A DNA stretch of 64,000 bases from Gymnodinialimonas sp. 202GB13-11 (GTDB lineage Bacteria > Pseudomonadota > Alphaproteobacteria > Rhodobacterales > Rhodobacteraceae). A program made the translations under genes and the position numbers. Below are positions 1 to 8,483 of the stretch, piece after piece; within the stretch, counting starts at the first letter, position 1; each line of letters begins with the position of its first letter. The stretch lies in contig NZ_JBFRBH010000001.1 of the NCBI RefSeq assembly GCF_040932485.1, positions 2,170,001 to 2,234,000 of the forward strand, in the 5' to 3' direction. The notes under the pieces are model-generated. The model had not been told where the DNA came from. It did not search any database and saw only the letters and a program-made list of their open reading frames with translations.

Positions 1-1146
1 AAGCGGGCTCCGGCGTATTCAGACATGACGGCCGCCGGATGCCGATGGGGGCAGAGTTGGGATCTGGAAGTGCCGCTCTACTTTGCGCCGAGCGAGGATT
101 TCGAGGAAAACCTGACGCTCAAGCGGTCGAACGCGCATGACATCGTGGCTGAAGAATGCAGAACGGTGCGCGAAGGCGTGGGCCTTTTGGACATTAGCGG
201 GTTCAGCCGGTTCGAGGTCTCGGGTCCGGACGCTGAGGCGTGGCTGGACGAAATGATGGCCTCAAAACTGCCGAAACCGGGTCGGGCGAAGCTGGCCCCA
301 ATGCTGGCACCAAGCGGGCGATTGATGGGAGACCTGACGGTTTTCAACTGGGGCGACGGCACGTGGTGGATCATGGGGTCCTACTACCTGCGGGCGTGGC
401 ACATGCGGTGGTTCAACGACCACCTAAGCGACGGTGTGCAGGTGCGCGATCTGGGGGAGGAGATGTGCGGCTTCTCTCTCTCCGGCCCGAAATCCACGGC
501 GGTGATCGACAAGCTGGTCGAAGGTGGCGTTGACCTGCCCTTCATGGGCTGTGCGGCGCTGGATGTCGGCCTAATTCAGGCGCGTGTGGCGCGGATGTCT
601 GTGACCGGCGAGAAGGGTTACGAGATCAACTGCCGCTACGGCGACCACATCACGCTGCGGCGGATGTTGCTGGAAGCGGGCGCGGACGAAGGGATCCGCG
701 AGGTCGGGTTCAACGCGCTTTTGTCCACGCGGTTGGAGAAGAGCTTCGGCATCTGGTCGGCGGAATTCACCATGGGCTACACCGCCGCGCAGACCGGCAT
801 GGATCGCTGGATCGACTGGGATAAGTCGTTCATCGGCAAGGATAAAGCGTTGGCCGAACGAGATGGCAATGGCCCGGCGCAGAAAGTCGTGACGCTTGAG
901 ATTGCGGACGGGGATAGCGACCCGATTGGATATGAGCCGGTCTGGCAGAACGGCGAGATGGTCGGCTTCGTAACCTCCGGCGGCTACGGCCACACGCTCG
1001 GCAAATCGCTGGCCATGGCGATGGTGAACGTCGAAGCCGCGCAGGAGGGCACGGACCTTTCGGTGCATATCGTGGGCGTCGAACGGGGCGCGACGGTTGT
1101 CCCGGCCTCGCCCTATGACCCGGCGGGCAAGGCCATGAGGGGATGA
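1..1146 (+). CDS. Dimethylglycine/sarcosine dehydrogenase-like protein, C-terminal GcvT part (5' truncated by window edge)
   Basis: The reading frame is open from base 1, so the ATG at 25 is probably internal and the gene begins outside the window. The visible ~380 residues form an aminomethyltransferase (GcvT) folate-binding fold and its C-terminal barrel. The order of conserved stretches (FAP near the N-terminal side, VGLLDISGFSRFEVSG, then SPYDPAG at the end) matches the C-terminal half of FAD-dependent dimethylglycine or sarcosine dehydrogenases, which move the oxidised methyl group to tetrahydrofolate. The FAD half is not visible. The stop overlaps the start of the next gene by four bases, so the MttB-like methyltransferase is probably translationally coupled. 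A stand-alone GcvT-like protein is possible but less likely, because the frame is open upstream. The exact substrate is unknown. Confidence 0.75.
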   Translation, partial: KRAPAYSDMTAAGCRWGQSWDLEVPLYFAPSEDFEENLTLKRSNAHDIVAEECRTVREGVGLLDISGFSRFEVSGPDAEAWLDEMMASKLPKPGRAKLAPMLAPSGRLMGDLTVFNWGDGTWWIMGSYYLRAWHMRWFNDHLSDGVQVRDLGEEMCGFSLSGPKSTAVIDKLVEGGVDLPFMGCAALDVGLIQARVARMSVTGEKGYEINCRYGDHITLRRMLLEAGADEGIREVGFNALLSTRLEKSFGIWSAEFTMGYTAAQTGMDRWIDWDKSFIGKDKALAERDGNGPAQKVVTLEIADGDSDPIGYEPVWQNGEMVGFVTSGGYGHTLGKSLAMAMVNVEAAQEGTDLSVHIVGVERGATVVPASPYDPAGKAMRG

Positions 1147-2663
1147 GCCGCCGCAACCGCGCCCGAAATGCCTCTGGCCCACGCCCCTCGGCGCGGGTCA
1201 CGAACTATCGGCAGTTGAAGAACCCCTTCCCGCCGATGGATGTCTTCACGGCGGACCGGATCGAGGCGATGCACGAGGCCGCGTTGAGCGTGCTGGAGGA
1301 CCTCGGCGTGAAAGTCCTGCTGCCCGAGGCGATCAAGCTGTTCGGCGCGGCGGGTGCGACCGTCAAAGGCGACATGGTCCATATCGGGCGCGAGATCGTG
1401 GCCGACGCATTGGCCAGCGCGCCCACGCGGATTGAGGGCCGCGCCGGTTCGCGGGAGCGCGACATCGTGCTGGAGCTTGGAAGCCTCGTGTTCCAACCCG
1501 GCGCAGGCGCGCCCCATGCAACCGATGAAATCCGGGGGCGGCGGCCAGGAAGCGCCCGCGATTTCCGCGAGTTGGTGCAACTGACCCACCATTTCGACGT
1601 GTTCCAGATGATGCCGCCGCTGGTGGAACCGCAGGATGTGGCGACGAACATCCGCCACTACTACACGCTTGAGACGCAGCTAACGGAGAGCGACAAGTTC
1701 CCCTTCATCTTCTCACGCGGTTCGCCACAAGTGGCTGAAAGCTTTGAACTTCTCCGAGATTTCCGGGGCCTGTCGGATGATGAGTTCCACAGCCAACCGC
1801 ATTGCTACACGATCATCAACACGAACTCTCCCCGCACGCTCGACATCCCTATGGCGCAAGGGCTGATCGACTTTGCGCGGGCGGGTCAGGTTTCCATCAT
1901 AACGCCGTTCACCCTGATGGGCGCGATGGCCCCGATCACGGTGGCAGGCGCGATTACGTTGAGCCATGCGGAGGCCTTGGCGGCACTGACGCTGACGCAG
2001 CTTGCCAAGTCCGGCGCGCCGGTTTGCTACGGCACGTTCACCTCGAACGTGGACATGAAATCGGGCGCGCCCGCCTTCGGCACGCCCGCGCATTTCCAAG
2101 CCTCGCTGGCGGCCGGGCAACTCGCACGGTTCATCGGCCTGCCGTGGCGGTCGGCGGCGGGGTCGGCGGCGAACCTTAACGACGTGCAGGCGGCGAACGA
2201 GAACCAGTTTGGCCTGTGGGGCTGCCTGATGGCCGGGGCGACCGTTGTGATCCATTCGGCTGGCTGGATCGAGGGCGGACTGTCGGTGTCCTACGAGAAG
2301 CTCGTGACTGACGCCGAAGTGCTGAACATGGTGGCCGAGCTCTGCGCAGGCGCGCAGGCGGGGGAGGCCGAGATCGGCCTTGATGCCATCGCCGAGACGC
2401 AGCCGGGCGGGCATTTCTTTGCCGCCGCCCAGACCATGGCCCGCTACCAGACCGAGTTCTACGAGCCCATCGTGCACGACTACGCCAATTTCGGTACGTG
2501 GAGCGAGCGCGGGGCCAAGGATGCCTCAACCCGCGCGCGGGACATCTGGCAGGGGATCGTGGCCAACCCGAACCGCCCCGCCATAGACCCCGACCGGCAA
2601 GGCGCGTTAAAGGAAACCATTGCCAAGATGACCGCGCGCGGCGGTGCCTACCCGGAAAGCTGA
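1143..2663 (+). CDS. MttB-family trimethylamine methyltransferase-like protein (non-pyrrolysine)
   Basis: This 506-residue protein belongs to the trimethylamine methyltransferase (MttB) superfamily, which takes a methyl group from a quaternary or tertiary amine and passes it to a corrinoid protein. The frame has no internal amber codon, so it is a non-pyrrolysine member such as those acting on glycine betaine and related betaines. The start ATG overlaps the preceding stop (ATGA), and a TetR gene follows three bases after the stop, so the three form one operon. The neighbouring GcvT/dimethylglycine-dehydrogenase-like protein fits stepwise demethylation of a methylated amine with one-carbon transfer to folate. 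No corrinoid-binding partner (MtbC/MttC type) is visible in this window. The family call is secure; the substrate is inferred. Confidence 0.85.
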   Translation: MSRRNRARNASGPRPSARVTNYRQLKNPFPPMDVFTADRIEAMHEAALSVLEDLGVKVLLPEAIKLFGAAGATVKGDMVHIGREIVADALASAPTRIEGRAGSRERDIVLELGSLVFQPGAGAPHATDEIRGRRPGSARDFRELVQLTHHFDVFQMMPPLVEPQDVATNIRHYYTLETQLTESDKFPFIFSRGSPQVAESFELLRDFRGLSDDEFHSQPHCYTIINTNSPRTLDIPMAQGLIDFARAGQVSIITPFTLMGAMAPITVAGAITLSHAEALAALTLTQLAKSGAPVCYGTFTSNVDMKSGAPAFGTPAHFQASLAAGQLARFIGLPWRSAAGSAANLNDVQAANENQFGLWGCLMAGATVVIHSAGWIEGGLSVSYEKLVTDAEVLNMVAELCAGAQAGEAEIGLDAIAETQPGGHFFAAAQTMARYQTEFYEPIVHDYANFGTWSERGAKDASTRARDIWQGIVANPNRPAIDPDRQGALKETIAKMTARGGAYPES

Positions 2664-2666
2664 GCC

Positions 2667-3341
2667 ATGCCCCGCCCTGCCCCCGTTCTGCACCGAGATG
2701 ACCCGGCGAAAGACCCGCTGACGGGCCATGTAAAGGTCACGCGCGAGGATTGGTTGAACGCGGCGCGCGATGTGCTGGTTAGCGAAGGCGCGGGCGAGGT
2801 GAAGATCCTCGCGCTGGCCACGCGGTTGGGTGTCTCACGGTCCAGCTTCTACTGGTATTTCGGCTCCCGCGCGGAGCTTCTGGCGGCGCTGCTGGACGAT
2901 TGGGAGGCGCGCAATACCGCGCCGATCTTGCGCCACTGCGCGATGTCGGCAGAGACGATAACGGGTGCGCTGTGCAACTTCTTCCGTTGCTTTGTGGAGG
3001 ACAGCATCTTTGACGCCCATCTGGATTTCGCCGTGCGGGAATGGTCGCGGCGCGATGCTTCTGTACGCGGGCGGATTGATGCGGCAGATGCGGCGCGGTT
3101 GGACGCCGTGACGGCCATGTATGCGGCTCATGATTACGATGCGGCGGAGGCCGATATCCGCGCGCGGATCCTCTATTTCATGCAGATCGGCTATCACGCG
3201 CTGGAGCTGCAGGAGGATATGGCACAGCGCATGGACCGCTTGCCCGGATTTCTAGAGCATTTCACGGGGCGGGTGCCTACGGCGGACGAAGTGGCGGCAT
3301 TCACCGCTTTTGCGATGGCGCGCCCTGTCCCTACAGCGTGA
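2667..3341 (+). CDS. TetR/AcrR-family transcriptional regulator
   Basis: The 224-residue protein has a TetR helix-turn-helix at about residues 26-72. The recognition region reads LGVSRSSFYWYFGSRAELL, the typical TetR signature. It is followed by an all-helical ligand-binding and dimerisation domain. It sits directly behind the MttB-like gene and is probably co-transcribed, so it may regulate its own operon in response to a methylated amine, which is an inference. Its 3' end overlaps the convergent dehydrogenase gene by 11 bases. No operator was identified because the operon promoter lies outside the window. Confidence 0.85.
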   Translation: MPRPAPVLHRDDPAKDPLTGHVKVTREDWLNAARDVLVSEGAGEVKILALATRLGVSRSSFYWYFGSRAELLAALLDDWEARNTAPILRHCAMSAETITGALCNFFRCFVEDSIFDAHLDFAVREWSRRDASVRGRIDAADAARLDAVTAMYAAHDYDAAEADIRARILYFMQIGYHALELQEDMAQRMDRLPGFLEHFTGRVPTADEVAAFTAFAMARPVPTA

Positions 3342-4350
3342 CGCGCTGACCGGTTCGAACACTTTCATCGGCCGCCAGACAGATAGCGAGGGAGCGCACC
3401 GCATCCTCCATATGGCGGGTGAGGTCGATATCCTCGGCAATCGCACGGCGCATATAGGCCTGCTCCGCATCGCACAATTCCTGATGGCCGGGTTCTTCGG
3501 CTAGGTCGATCATCTGGTCGCCCGCGGGGCGGTGGACAAGCAGACCGCCAACCTTTGTGTGACCGTCAATGTCGGCGCTTTCGCCCTTGTCGGCATCGGT
3601 GATCGAGACAGAGCCGTTCGGGCTGATCACATCCTTCACGAAGAACGCAGTCTCACTCATCATTGGGCCCCAGCCAGCCTCGTACCAGCCGACGGAGCCG
3701 TCGTTGAACATCACTTGGAACTGGCCGTAATTGTACATGTCCGGCGCGATCTCATCGCTGAGCCGCAGACCCATGCCGTGGACGGCCACGGGCTTGGCGT
3801 CGGTGATCTGGCACCAGACATCGACGTAATGCACCCCGCAGTCGACAATCGGCGCAGTGGTGTCCATGAGCGCTTTGTGCGTCTCCCACTCCGCGCCTTT
3901 GGATTGCTGGTTGAGGTTCATGCGGAAGACATACGGACCGCCGAGCGCGCGGGCCTCGGCAATGAGGCGCTGCCAGCTTGGATGATGGCGCAGGATGTAG
4001 CCCACGACCAGTTTGCGGCCCGTGGCATGGGCCTTGTCCACGACCGCCTGCGCGTCGGACACATTGGTGGCGAGGGGCTTTTCGACAAAGACATGCGCGC
4101 CTGCATCTATGGCCTTCAACGCAAGCTCAGCGTGGCTGTCGGAATAGGTGGCGATGACGACGAGATCGGGCTTGGTGGCAAGGGCAGCGTCGACGTTTGA
4201 GAACCATGGATAGGCCTGCAGTTCGGACGGCAAATCTGGCTGGGTCCGACTGACCAGCCCGACAATCTCAGCATCATGGGCGGCGTGGTGGGCGAGCGCG
4301 TGGCTGCGACCCATGTTGCCGAGGCCGATGATGAGGGCACGCAACGTCAC
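3331..4350 (-). CDS. Gfo/Idh/MocA-family NAD(P)-dependent dehydrogenase
   Basis: The protein has an N-terminal Rossmann fold with a GLGNMGRSHA dinucleotide loop, an EKP motif (VFVEKPLATN) for the cofactor and active site, and a C-terminal alpha/beta sheet domain. I place the start at the GTG at 4350, one base after the stop of the upstream gene and preceded by a GGAAAG ribosome-binding sequence. This gives 339 residues. A longer form from an ATG at 4434 would add 28 residues lying inside the upstream gene and spoil the usual N-terminus. It is the last gene of the ten-gene sugar/polyol operon running from about 13.9 kb. It probably oxidises or reduces a sugar or cyclitol carbon; the substrate is unknown. 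Confidence 0.85.
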   Translation of the reverse strand: MTLRALIIGLGNMGRSHALAHHAAHDAEIVGLVSRTQPDLPSELQAYPWFSNVDAALATKPDLVVIATYSDSHAELALKAIDAGAHVFVEKPLATNVSDAQAVVDKAHATGRKLVVGYILRHHPSWQRLIAEARALGGPYVFRMNLNQQSKGAEWETHKALMDTTAPIVDCGVHYVDVWCQITDAKPVAVHGMGLRLSDEIAPDMYNYGQFQVMFNDGSVGWYEAGWGPMMSETAFFVKDVISPNGSVSITDADKGESADIDGHTKVGGLLVHRPAGDQMIDLAEEPGHQELCDAEQAYMRRAIAEDIDLTRHMEDAVRSLAICLAADESVRTGQRVTL

Positions 4351-4351
4351 G

Positions 4352-5464
4352 TTAGCTTTCCAGCCGTCGGGCGGCGCCGACGGCAACCTCTTTGCCAGTG
4401 ATCCGCGACCGGACCGCGGCGAAGGCCATGGCAAGGCTGCGGAGGTTTTCGGCGGCCCCGTTGGATGGCTCGCGGTCGTCTTCTATGGCGCAAAGAAGCT
4501 CTCCCATCGTACCCATGAACCCGTCGTTGAACCAATCGCCTTCCAACTCAGGGCGGGCGATGCCGTCGGGTGTGGTCATCGTCACCCTTTGCTGGCCCAG
4601 ATCCGGTCCGTCTGATTGAATGCTTCCTGCCGTGCCACCCACGAAGGTCGTGTCGCGAGGGCCGTGGGGGATGCCGCCGTCGAAGACCAGGGAGGCCTGT
4701 GCCCCGTCGGCGCGGACCATCGCCTGCGCCAAAAGCGGCACCTTGTTGGCCTGCCCTGCCCCACGCAAGGCGCTGGCAAAAACGGACTCGACCCGGTCGC
4801 CGAGGATTGAGTTCACGAAATCGAACCAATGCACGCCGAAATCATAGAGGATCAGATCTTCGATCTCGTCAAAGGGCGTGCCAGCGGTCCAGCCGTGATT
4901 CCAATGCACATTTAGATGGATCGACAGGACTTGCCCGATATGACCGGCGCGCGCGGCCTCTCGCATGAAGGCAAAATACGGCGCCCACCGCGCGTTCTGG
5001 TTCACGGCGAGCTTAACGCCCTTGTCTTGCGCCAGCTTCACAAGGTCCATGCCGGTGTCGAGGTCGGTTACGAAAGGCTTCTGGCTGAGCACATGTTTGC
5101 CCACGTTCAAAGCGGACTCGATGATCTCGGTCCGGTGTTCGGGGTGCAGCGTGATGTCGACCACGTCGATGTCGGGGTTGGACAGGATGGCCTGCCAATC
5201 CTGCTCGATACGGGCTTGCGGGCAGTATTCAGCGGCCTTTTCCTCCGCCTTTGCGGGTGTCCGGTTCCACATCGCGGCCACCTGCCAGCCCGCCTTGCGA
5301 TAGGCGTCGAGGTGCGAACCGGAAATGCCGCCGGTGCCGATGACCCCAATGCGCGGCTTCAGGTGCTGCGGCATGGGAGGCTTGTAGGCCACGTCGGGCG
5401 CCGCGATTTCAGGCAGTTCGGCCGCCTTCAGGGCATAGGTATCGCTATCGCCGGCGTCGCTCAT
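4352..5464 (-). CDS. Gfo/Idh/MocA-family oxidoreductase with QKP in place of EKP
   Basis: This 370-residue protein has a Rossmann domain preceded by a ~37-residue N-terminal extension, with the loop GVIGTGGISGSH. The family EKP motif reads SQKPFVTD, with glutamine replacing glutamate. The C-terminal domain includes VHWFDFVNSILGD. It overlaps the upstream dehydrogenase gene by four bases and lies one base from the next gene, so it is translationally coupled inside the operon. Gfo/Idh/MocA enzymes oxidise hydroxyls of sugars and cyclitols with NAD(P). The lysine of EKP is retained, so activity is plausible, but the substitution marks a distinct subfamily. Confidence 0.8.
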   Translation of the reverse strand: MSDAGDSDTYALKAAELPEIAAPDVAYKPPMPQHLKPRIGVIGTGGISGSHLDAYRKAGWQVAAMWNRTPAKAEEKAAEYCPQARIEQDWQAILSNPDIDVVDITLHPEHRTEIIESALNVGKHVLSQKPFVTDLDTGMDLVKLAQDKGVKLAVNQNARWAPYFAFMREAARAGHIGQVLSIHLNVHWNHGWTAGTPFDEIEDLILYDFGVHWFDFVNSILGDRVESVFASALRGAGQANKVPLLAQAMVRADGAQASLVFDGGIPHGPRDTTFVGGTAGSIQSDGPDLGQQRVTMTTPDGIARPELEGDWFNDGFMGTMGELLCAIEDDREPSNGAAENLRSLAMAFAAVRSRITGKEVAVGAARRLES

Positions 5465-6537
5465 GGCAGAAGCTCCAGGGTCCGTTTTTGTTGGGCGGAA
5501 GCGGCGGCAGTGTCCACGATCCGTTGCGCCGTCAGGCAGAGGACGGGATCGAATGGCCCCTCGGGCTGCGCGCCACGATCAATCAGGTCAAGGATATAGG
5601 CAATGGCGTCGGCACGGCCTTCGGGCAGCGGATCGACGAGGATGTCGTGTTTCTCGGGGTTCGCGCGGGTCTGCACGGTGACATAAGGCGCGTAGTCAGG
5701 CGAACAGATTGTGCCGTCACCGCCCACGAAGACGAAGCCGCACATGGGTTGTGGATTGACCGACCACGGATCGGTGAAGGTGCCCCAGCGGGTTTCCATC
5801 TTGCTGAGGCCGCGCGCGTAGCGAACAACTGCGATGGCGTGCTGATCCACCTCGATCCCCGGCACGTCGTCGATGGTGCAGGTGACTTCCAGCGGAGCCT
5901 CGCCATCCATGTACCATGTCCCAAGCGTCGCGCCGTAGCCCATGTAATCCAGCAGCGCACCACCACCGGAGGCCTTCTTGTACCACCAGCTGTCGGGCTT
6001 CTGTGCCTCAACTTCTTCTGGACTGACCTCCACCTTGTCGGCCAGATGGAACAGAGGCCCGCGATTGCCGTCGTAGAAATGCACCTCGCGCAGCTCACCG
6101 ATAATCCCTTCATCAATCAAGCGCTTGGCGGTCAGGTGGCTTTCCACCCAAGCCAAAGGCCAGTTGATTGACATGATCTTCCCCGTCCCCTCCATCGCTT
6201 TCATCATCCGCCGCGCGTCATCGGCGCTGGCGGCAAATGGCTTTTCGACATGGATGTGCATGCCATGGGGCGCGAGGCGTTCGGTCATTTCGGCATGGTC
6301 CGCCGTGGCGCAGCACAGAATGGCGAGGTCGTAGGGACCCGCCGCCATGCAGGCGTCGAAGTCGGTGAACACGCGATCCTCCGCGACACCGAACGTGTCG
6401 ATAGCGCCCTGCATCTTCGCGCGATCCGGGTCATAAAGACCTGCGATTTCGGCGTCCGGGTGTTCGTCCACCATCCGCAACAGATCGCCCATATGCATGT
6501 GGTCAAAGCTAATGCCGACAACCTTGAAGCGTGCCAT
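5461..6537 (-). CDS. Gfo/Idh/MocA-family NAD(P)-dependent oxidoreductase
   Basis: The 358-residue protein starts with a short strand (FKVVGISFDHMHMGDLLRM) whose dinucleotide loop lacks the classical GxGxxG glycines. It has a good EKP motif (IHVEKPFAAS) and a complete C-terminal substrate domain. It begins one base before the stop of the ABC permease gene and overlaps the next dehydrogenase by four bases, so it is part of the transporter operon. Three dehydrogenases of one family in direct succession suggest consecutive oxidation, epimerisation or reduction at different carbons of one imported sugar; this is inference. The unusual glycine loop is a visible deviation. Confidence 0.8.
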   Translation of the reverse strand: MARFKVVGISFDHMHMGDLLRMVDEHPDAEIAGLYDPDRAKMQGAIDTFGVAEDRVFTDFDACMAAGPYDLAILCCATADHAEMTERLAPHGMHIHVEKPFAASADDARRMMKAMEGTGKIMSINWPLAWVESHLTAKRLIDEGIIGELREVHFYDGNRGPLFHLADKVEVSPEEVEAQKPDSWWYKKASGGGALLDYMGYGATLGTWYMDGEAPLEVTCTIDDVPGIEVDQHAIAVVRYARGLSKMETRWGTFTDPWSVNPQPMCGFVFVGGDGTICSPDYAPYVTVQTRANPEKHDILVDPLPEGRADAIAYILDLIDRGAQPEGPFDPVLCLTAQRIVDTAAASAQQKRTLELLP

Positions 6538-7551
6538 CTACCTACTCCCCGTAATCCGTACATAAAGCGCCGTGACCAGCAGGATGATCAAGCCGAAGAG
6601 CGCGATCCGCGCCCCTTCCGGCATCTGCAGAAGTGTCAGCATCGTGTCGATCACCCGCAGGATCAGCGCGCCGACGATGGCTCCGGCAAAGGATCCGCGC
6701 CCGCCGAAAATTGACGTCCCGCCAATCACCGCCGCCGCGACCGAGGGCAACAGAAGCGGGTTCGCAAGCTGCAACGACGGTGTGCGGATCATTCCTAGGT
6801 AGAGCAGTCCGGCGAGCGCTGCGATCAGACCGGACAGTGCGTAGAGCGCCAGAAACACCTGCCAGCTTTTCACGCCGCTGAGCTTGGCCGCATTCTCGTT
6901 TGAACCCAGCGCGAAGAGCAGCCGCCCGAAGCCGGTGAAGCGCATCAGCCACAGGATGAACAGCGCGAAGGGGAGGAACAGGAACAGGCCATTGGGCAGG
7001 CCTGCTGTCCGCCCGGTGCCGAGCCAGATGAGGAAGTCCGGCACCAGCGTTCCGGTGGAGATCACGAAGCGCTGGTAGACTTGCAGGCAACCGGTGGCGA
7101 TCAAGCCTGTGCCGAGGGTCATGATAAGCGGATGGACCCGAACGACGCCCACACCAAAGCCGTTCACCAGTCCTACGACCAACCCGCAGGCCATGGCGAT
7201 GGCGACCGCGCCCGGCACCCCGATCAGCGGCGCAAGCGTGGCGCAGACGAAGGCTGCGATGGTGGCGACGATCCCTGCGGAAAGGTCGATACCCGCTGTC
7301 AGCATGGTCAACACCTGACAGGCCGCCAGCATCGCCAGCGGGATGGCAAACTTGATGAGGTTGTTGACCCAGAAGGCGGACAGCGCGCCGGTTCGCCCGG
7401 TGCGCACCGGCATGACGATGTAGAAATGCGCGAAGATCAGCAGGATCAGGAAGAAGATCAGCGGGATCACCGGGTTGTCGCGGAGGAACCGGCCAAGACG
7501 GACGAGGCCACGCTCTTCCGCAGCTTCCGCGTGGATGCGTGTGTCGCTCAT
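6538..7551 (-). CDS. CUT2-type sugar ABC transporter, permease (RbsC-like)
   Basis: This 337-residue integral membrane protein has the pattern of the branched sugar permease family (RbsC/AraH). Many hydrophobic helices alternate with short loops, and the conserved tail reads GGTSIFGGRGSFAGAIVGALIL. It overlaps the other permease gene by four bases. Together with the adjacent permease, the double-domain ATPase and the periplasmic binding protein it completes one importer. Two different permease genes imply a heterodimeric membrane channel rather than the homodimer of the ribose system. The hydrophilic N-terminal ~30 residues are cytoplasmic. Substrate is probably a sugar or polyol, judged from the dehydrogenase neighbours. 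Confidence 0.9.
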   Translation of the reverse strand: MSDTRIHAEAAEERGLVRLGRFLRDNPVIPLIFFLILLIFAHFYIVMPVRTGRTGALSAFWVNNLIKFAIPLAMLAACQVLTMLTAGIDLSAGIVATIAAFVCATLAPLIGVPGAVAIAMACGLVVGLVNGFGVGVVRVHPLIMTLGTGLIATGCLQVYQRFVISTGTLVPDFLIWLGTGRTAGLPNGLFLFLPFALFILWLMRFTGFGRLLFALGSNENAAKLSGVKSWQVFLALYALSGLIAALAGLLYLGMIRTPSLQLANPLLLPSVAAAVIGGTSIFGGRGSFAGAIVGALILRVIDTMLTLLQMPEGARIALFGLIILLVTALYVRITGSR

Positions 7552-8483
7552 GTTCGCCTCCCCCGGTAGGTCAAGACTGCGCCCAGCATGACGACAGCCA
7601 CCATTACGACGCCCTCCACGATGGTGGTCACGTTCGGGTCCACGTTCGCGAGCGTCAAGATGGTGCGGATGATGCGCAGGATGAAGACCGCGATGATCGG
7701 CCCAAGCAGGCCACCACGCCCGCCGCCCAGCATGACGCCGCCCAGAACCACCGCCGCAACGGAGGCGAGCAGATAGGGGCCCGGCACGGGCTCTCCGATA
7801 CCGGTCAGCATGATGAGCGACAGGCCACCCATCGCAGCCAACACCCCGGCCAAGGCATAGGCTGCAACCTTGGTCCAGCCGACGGACACGCCAGAGCGGA
7901 AGGCTGCCAGTTCATCGGAGCCCACGGCATAAATCGACAGCCCCAGTTTGGAGCGGCGTATCGGCACCCAGACAAGCGCGATGGCAATCAGGATGACGAG
8001 CAAGGCGTTGGGAAGAAACGGAATAAGCGAGCCGTTGATAAGGCTCCGCAACCCCGGCGCGACCGTGCCGCCCGGCGTCTCAAGGATCAGCAGCGCCACG
8101 CCTTCCCACACAAAAAGCATGGCCAGTGTGACCACGATATCCGGCACCTTTGTGACCACGATCAACCCGCCATTGATCGCGCCCATCAGCCCGCCAAGGG
8201 CCAGTGTGATCGCCACGGCAGGCACCGCCCCTATGCTTTGCATCAGCACCGCCGCCGTCACCCCGCAGACCGCCATGATCGACGCAATAGACAGGTCGAT
8301 GCCCCCCACGATGACAACAATCGCCATGCCAGCGGTCGCAAACGCGAAGGGCAAAGCCGCGCGGGCGAGGCTTTCAAGCCCGGTTGCGCCAAAGCTCGGC
8401 TGGATCAGCTTGGTGACAATCAGCAGGACCGCCAGCAATGCCAGCAACCCCATCACCCAAGCGTTCTTGCGCACCACGCTCAT
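7548..8483 (-). CDS. CUT2-type sugar ABC transporter, second permease
   Basis: This 311-residue RbsC-family membrane protein shows the conserved VVIVGGIDLSIASIMAVCG segment near residue 60 and a GGVMLGGGRGGLLGPIIAVFIL segment near the C-terminus. Its start overlaps the stop of the ATPase gene by four bases and its stop overlaps the next permease start, so stoichiometric translation is likely. It probably pairs with the other permease to form the translocation pore. The family is well defined; the transported compound cannot be read from the sequence. Confidence 0.9.
   Translation of the reverse strand: MSVVRKNAWVMGLLALLAVLLIVTKLIQPSFGATGLESLARAALPFAFATAGMAIVVIVGGIDLSIASIMAVCGVTAAVLMQSIGAVPAVAITLALGGLMGAINGGLIVVTKVPDIVVTLAMLFVWEGVALLILETPGGTVAPGLRSLINGSLIPFLPNALLVILIAIALVWVPIRRSKLGLSIYAVGSDELAAFRSGVSVGWTKVAAYALAGVLAAMGGLSLIMLTGIGEPVPGPYLLASVAAVVLGGVMLGGGRGGLLGPIIAVFILRIIRTILTLANVDPNVTTIVEGVVMVAVVMLGAVLTYRGRRT

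Noticed and set aside
1143-2663. Pyrrolysine-containing trimethylamine methyltransferase
   Set aside because: The frame has no internal amber codon, so it belongs to the non-pyrrolysine branch.
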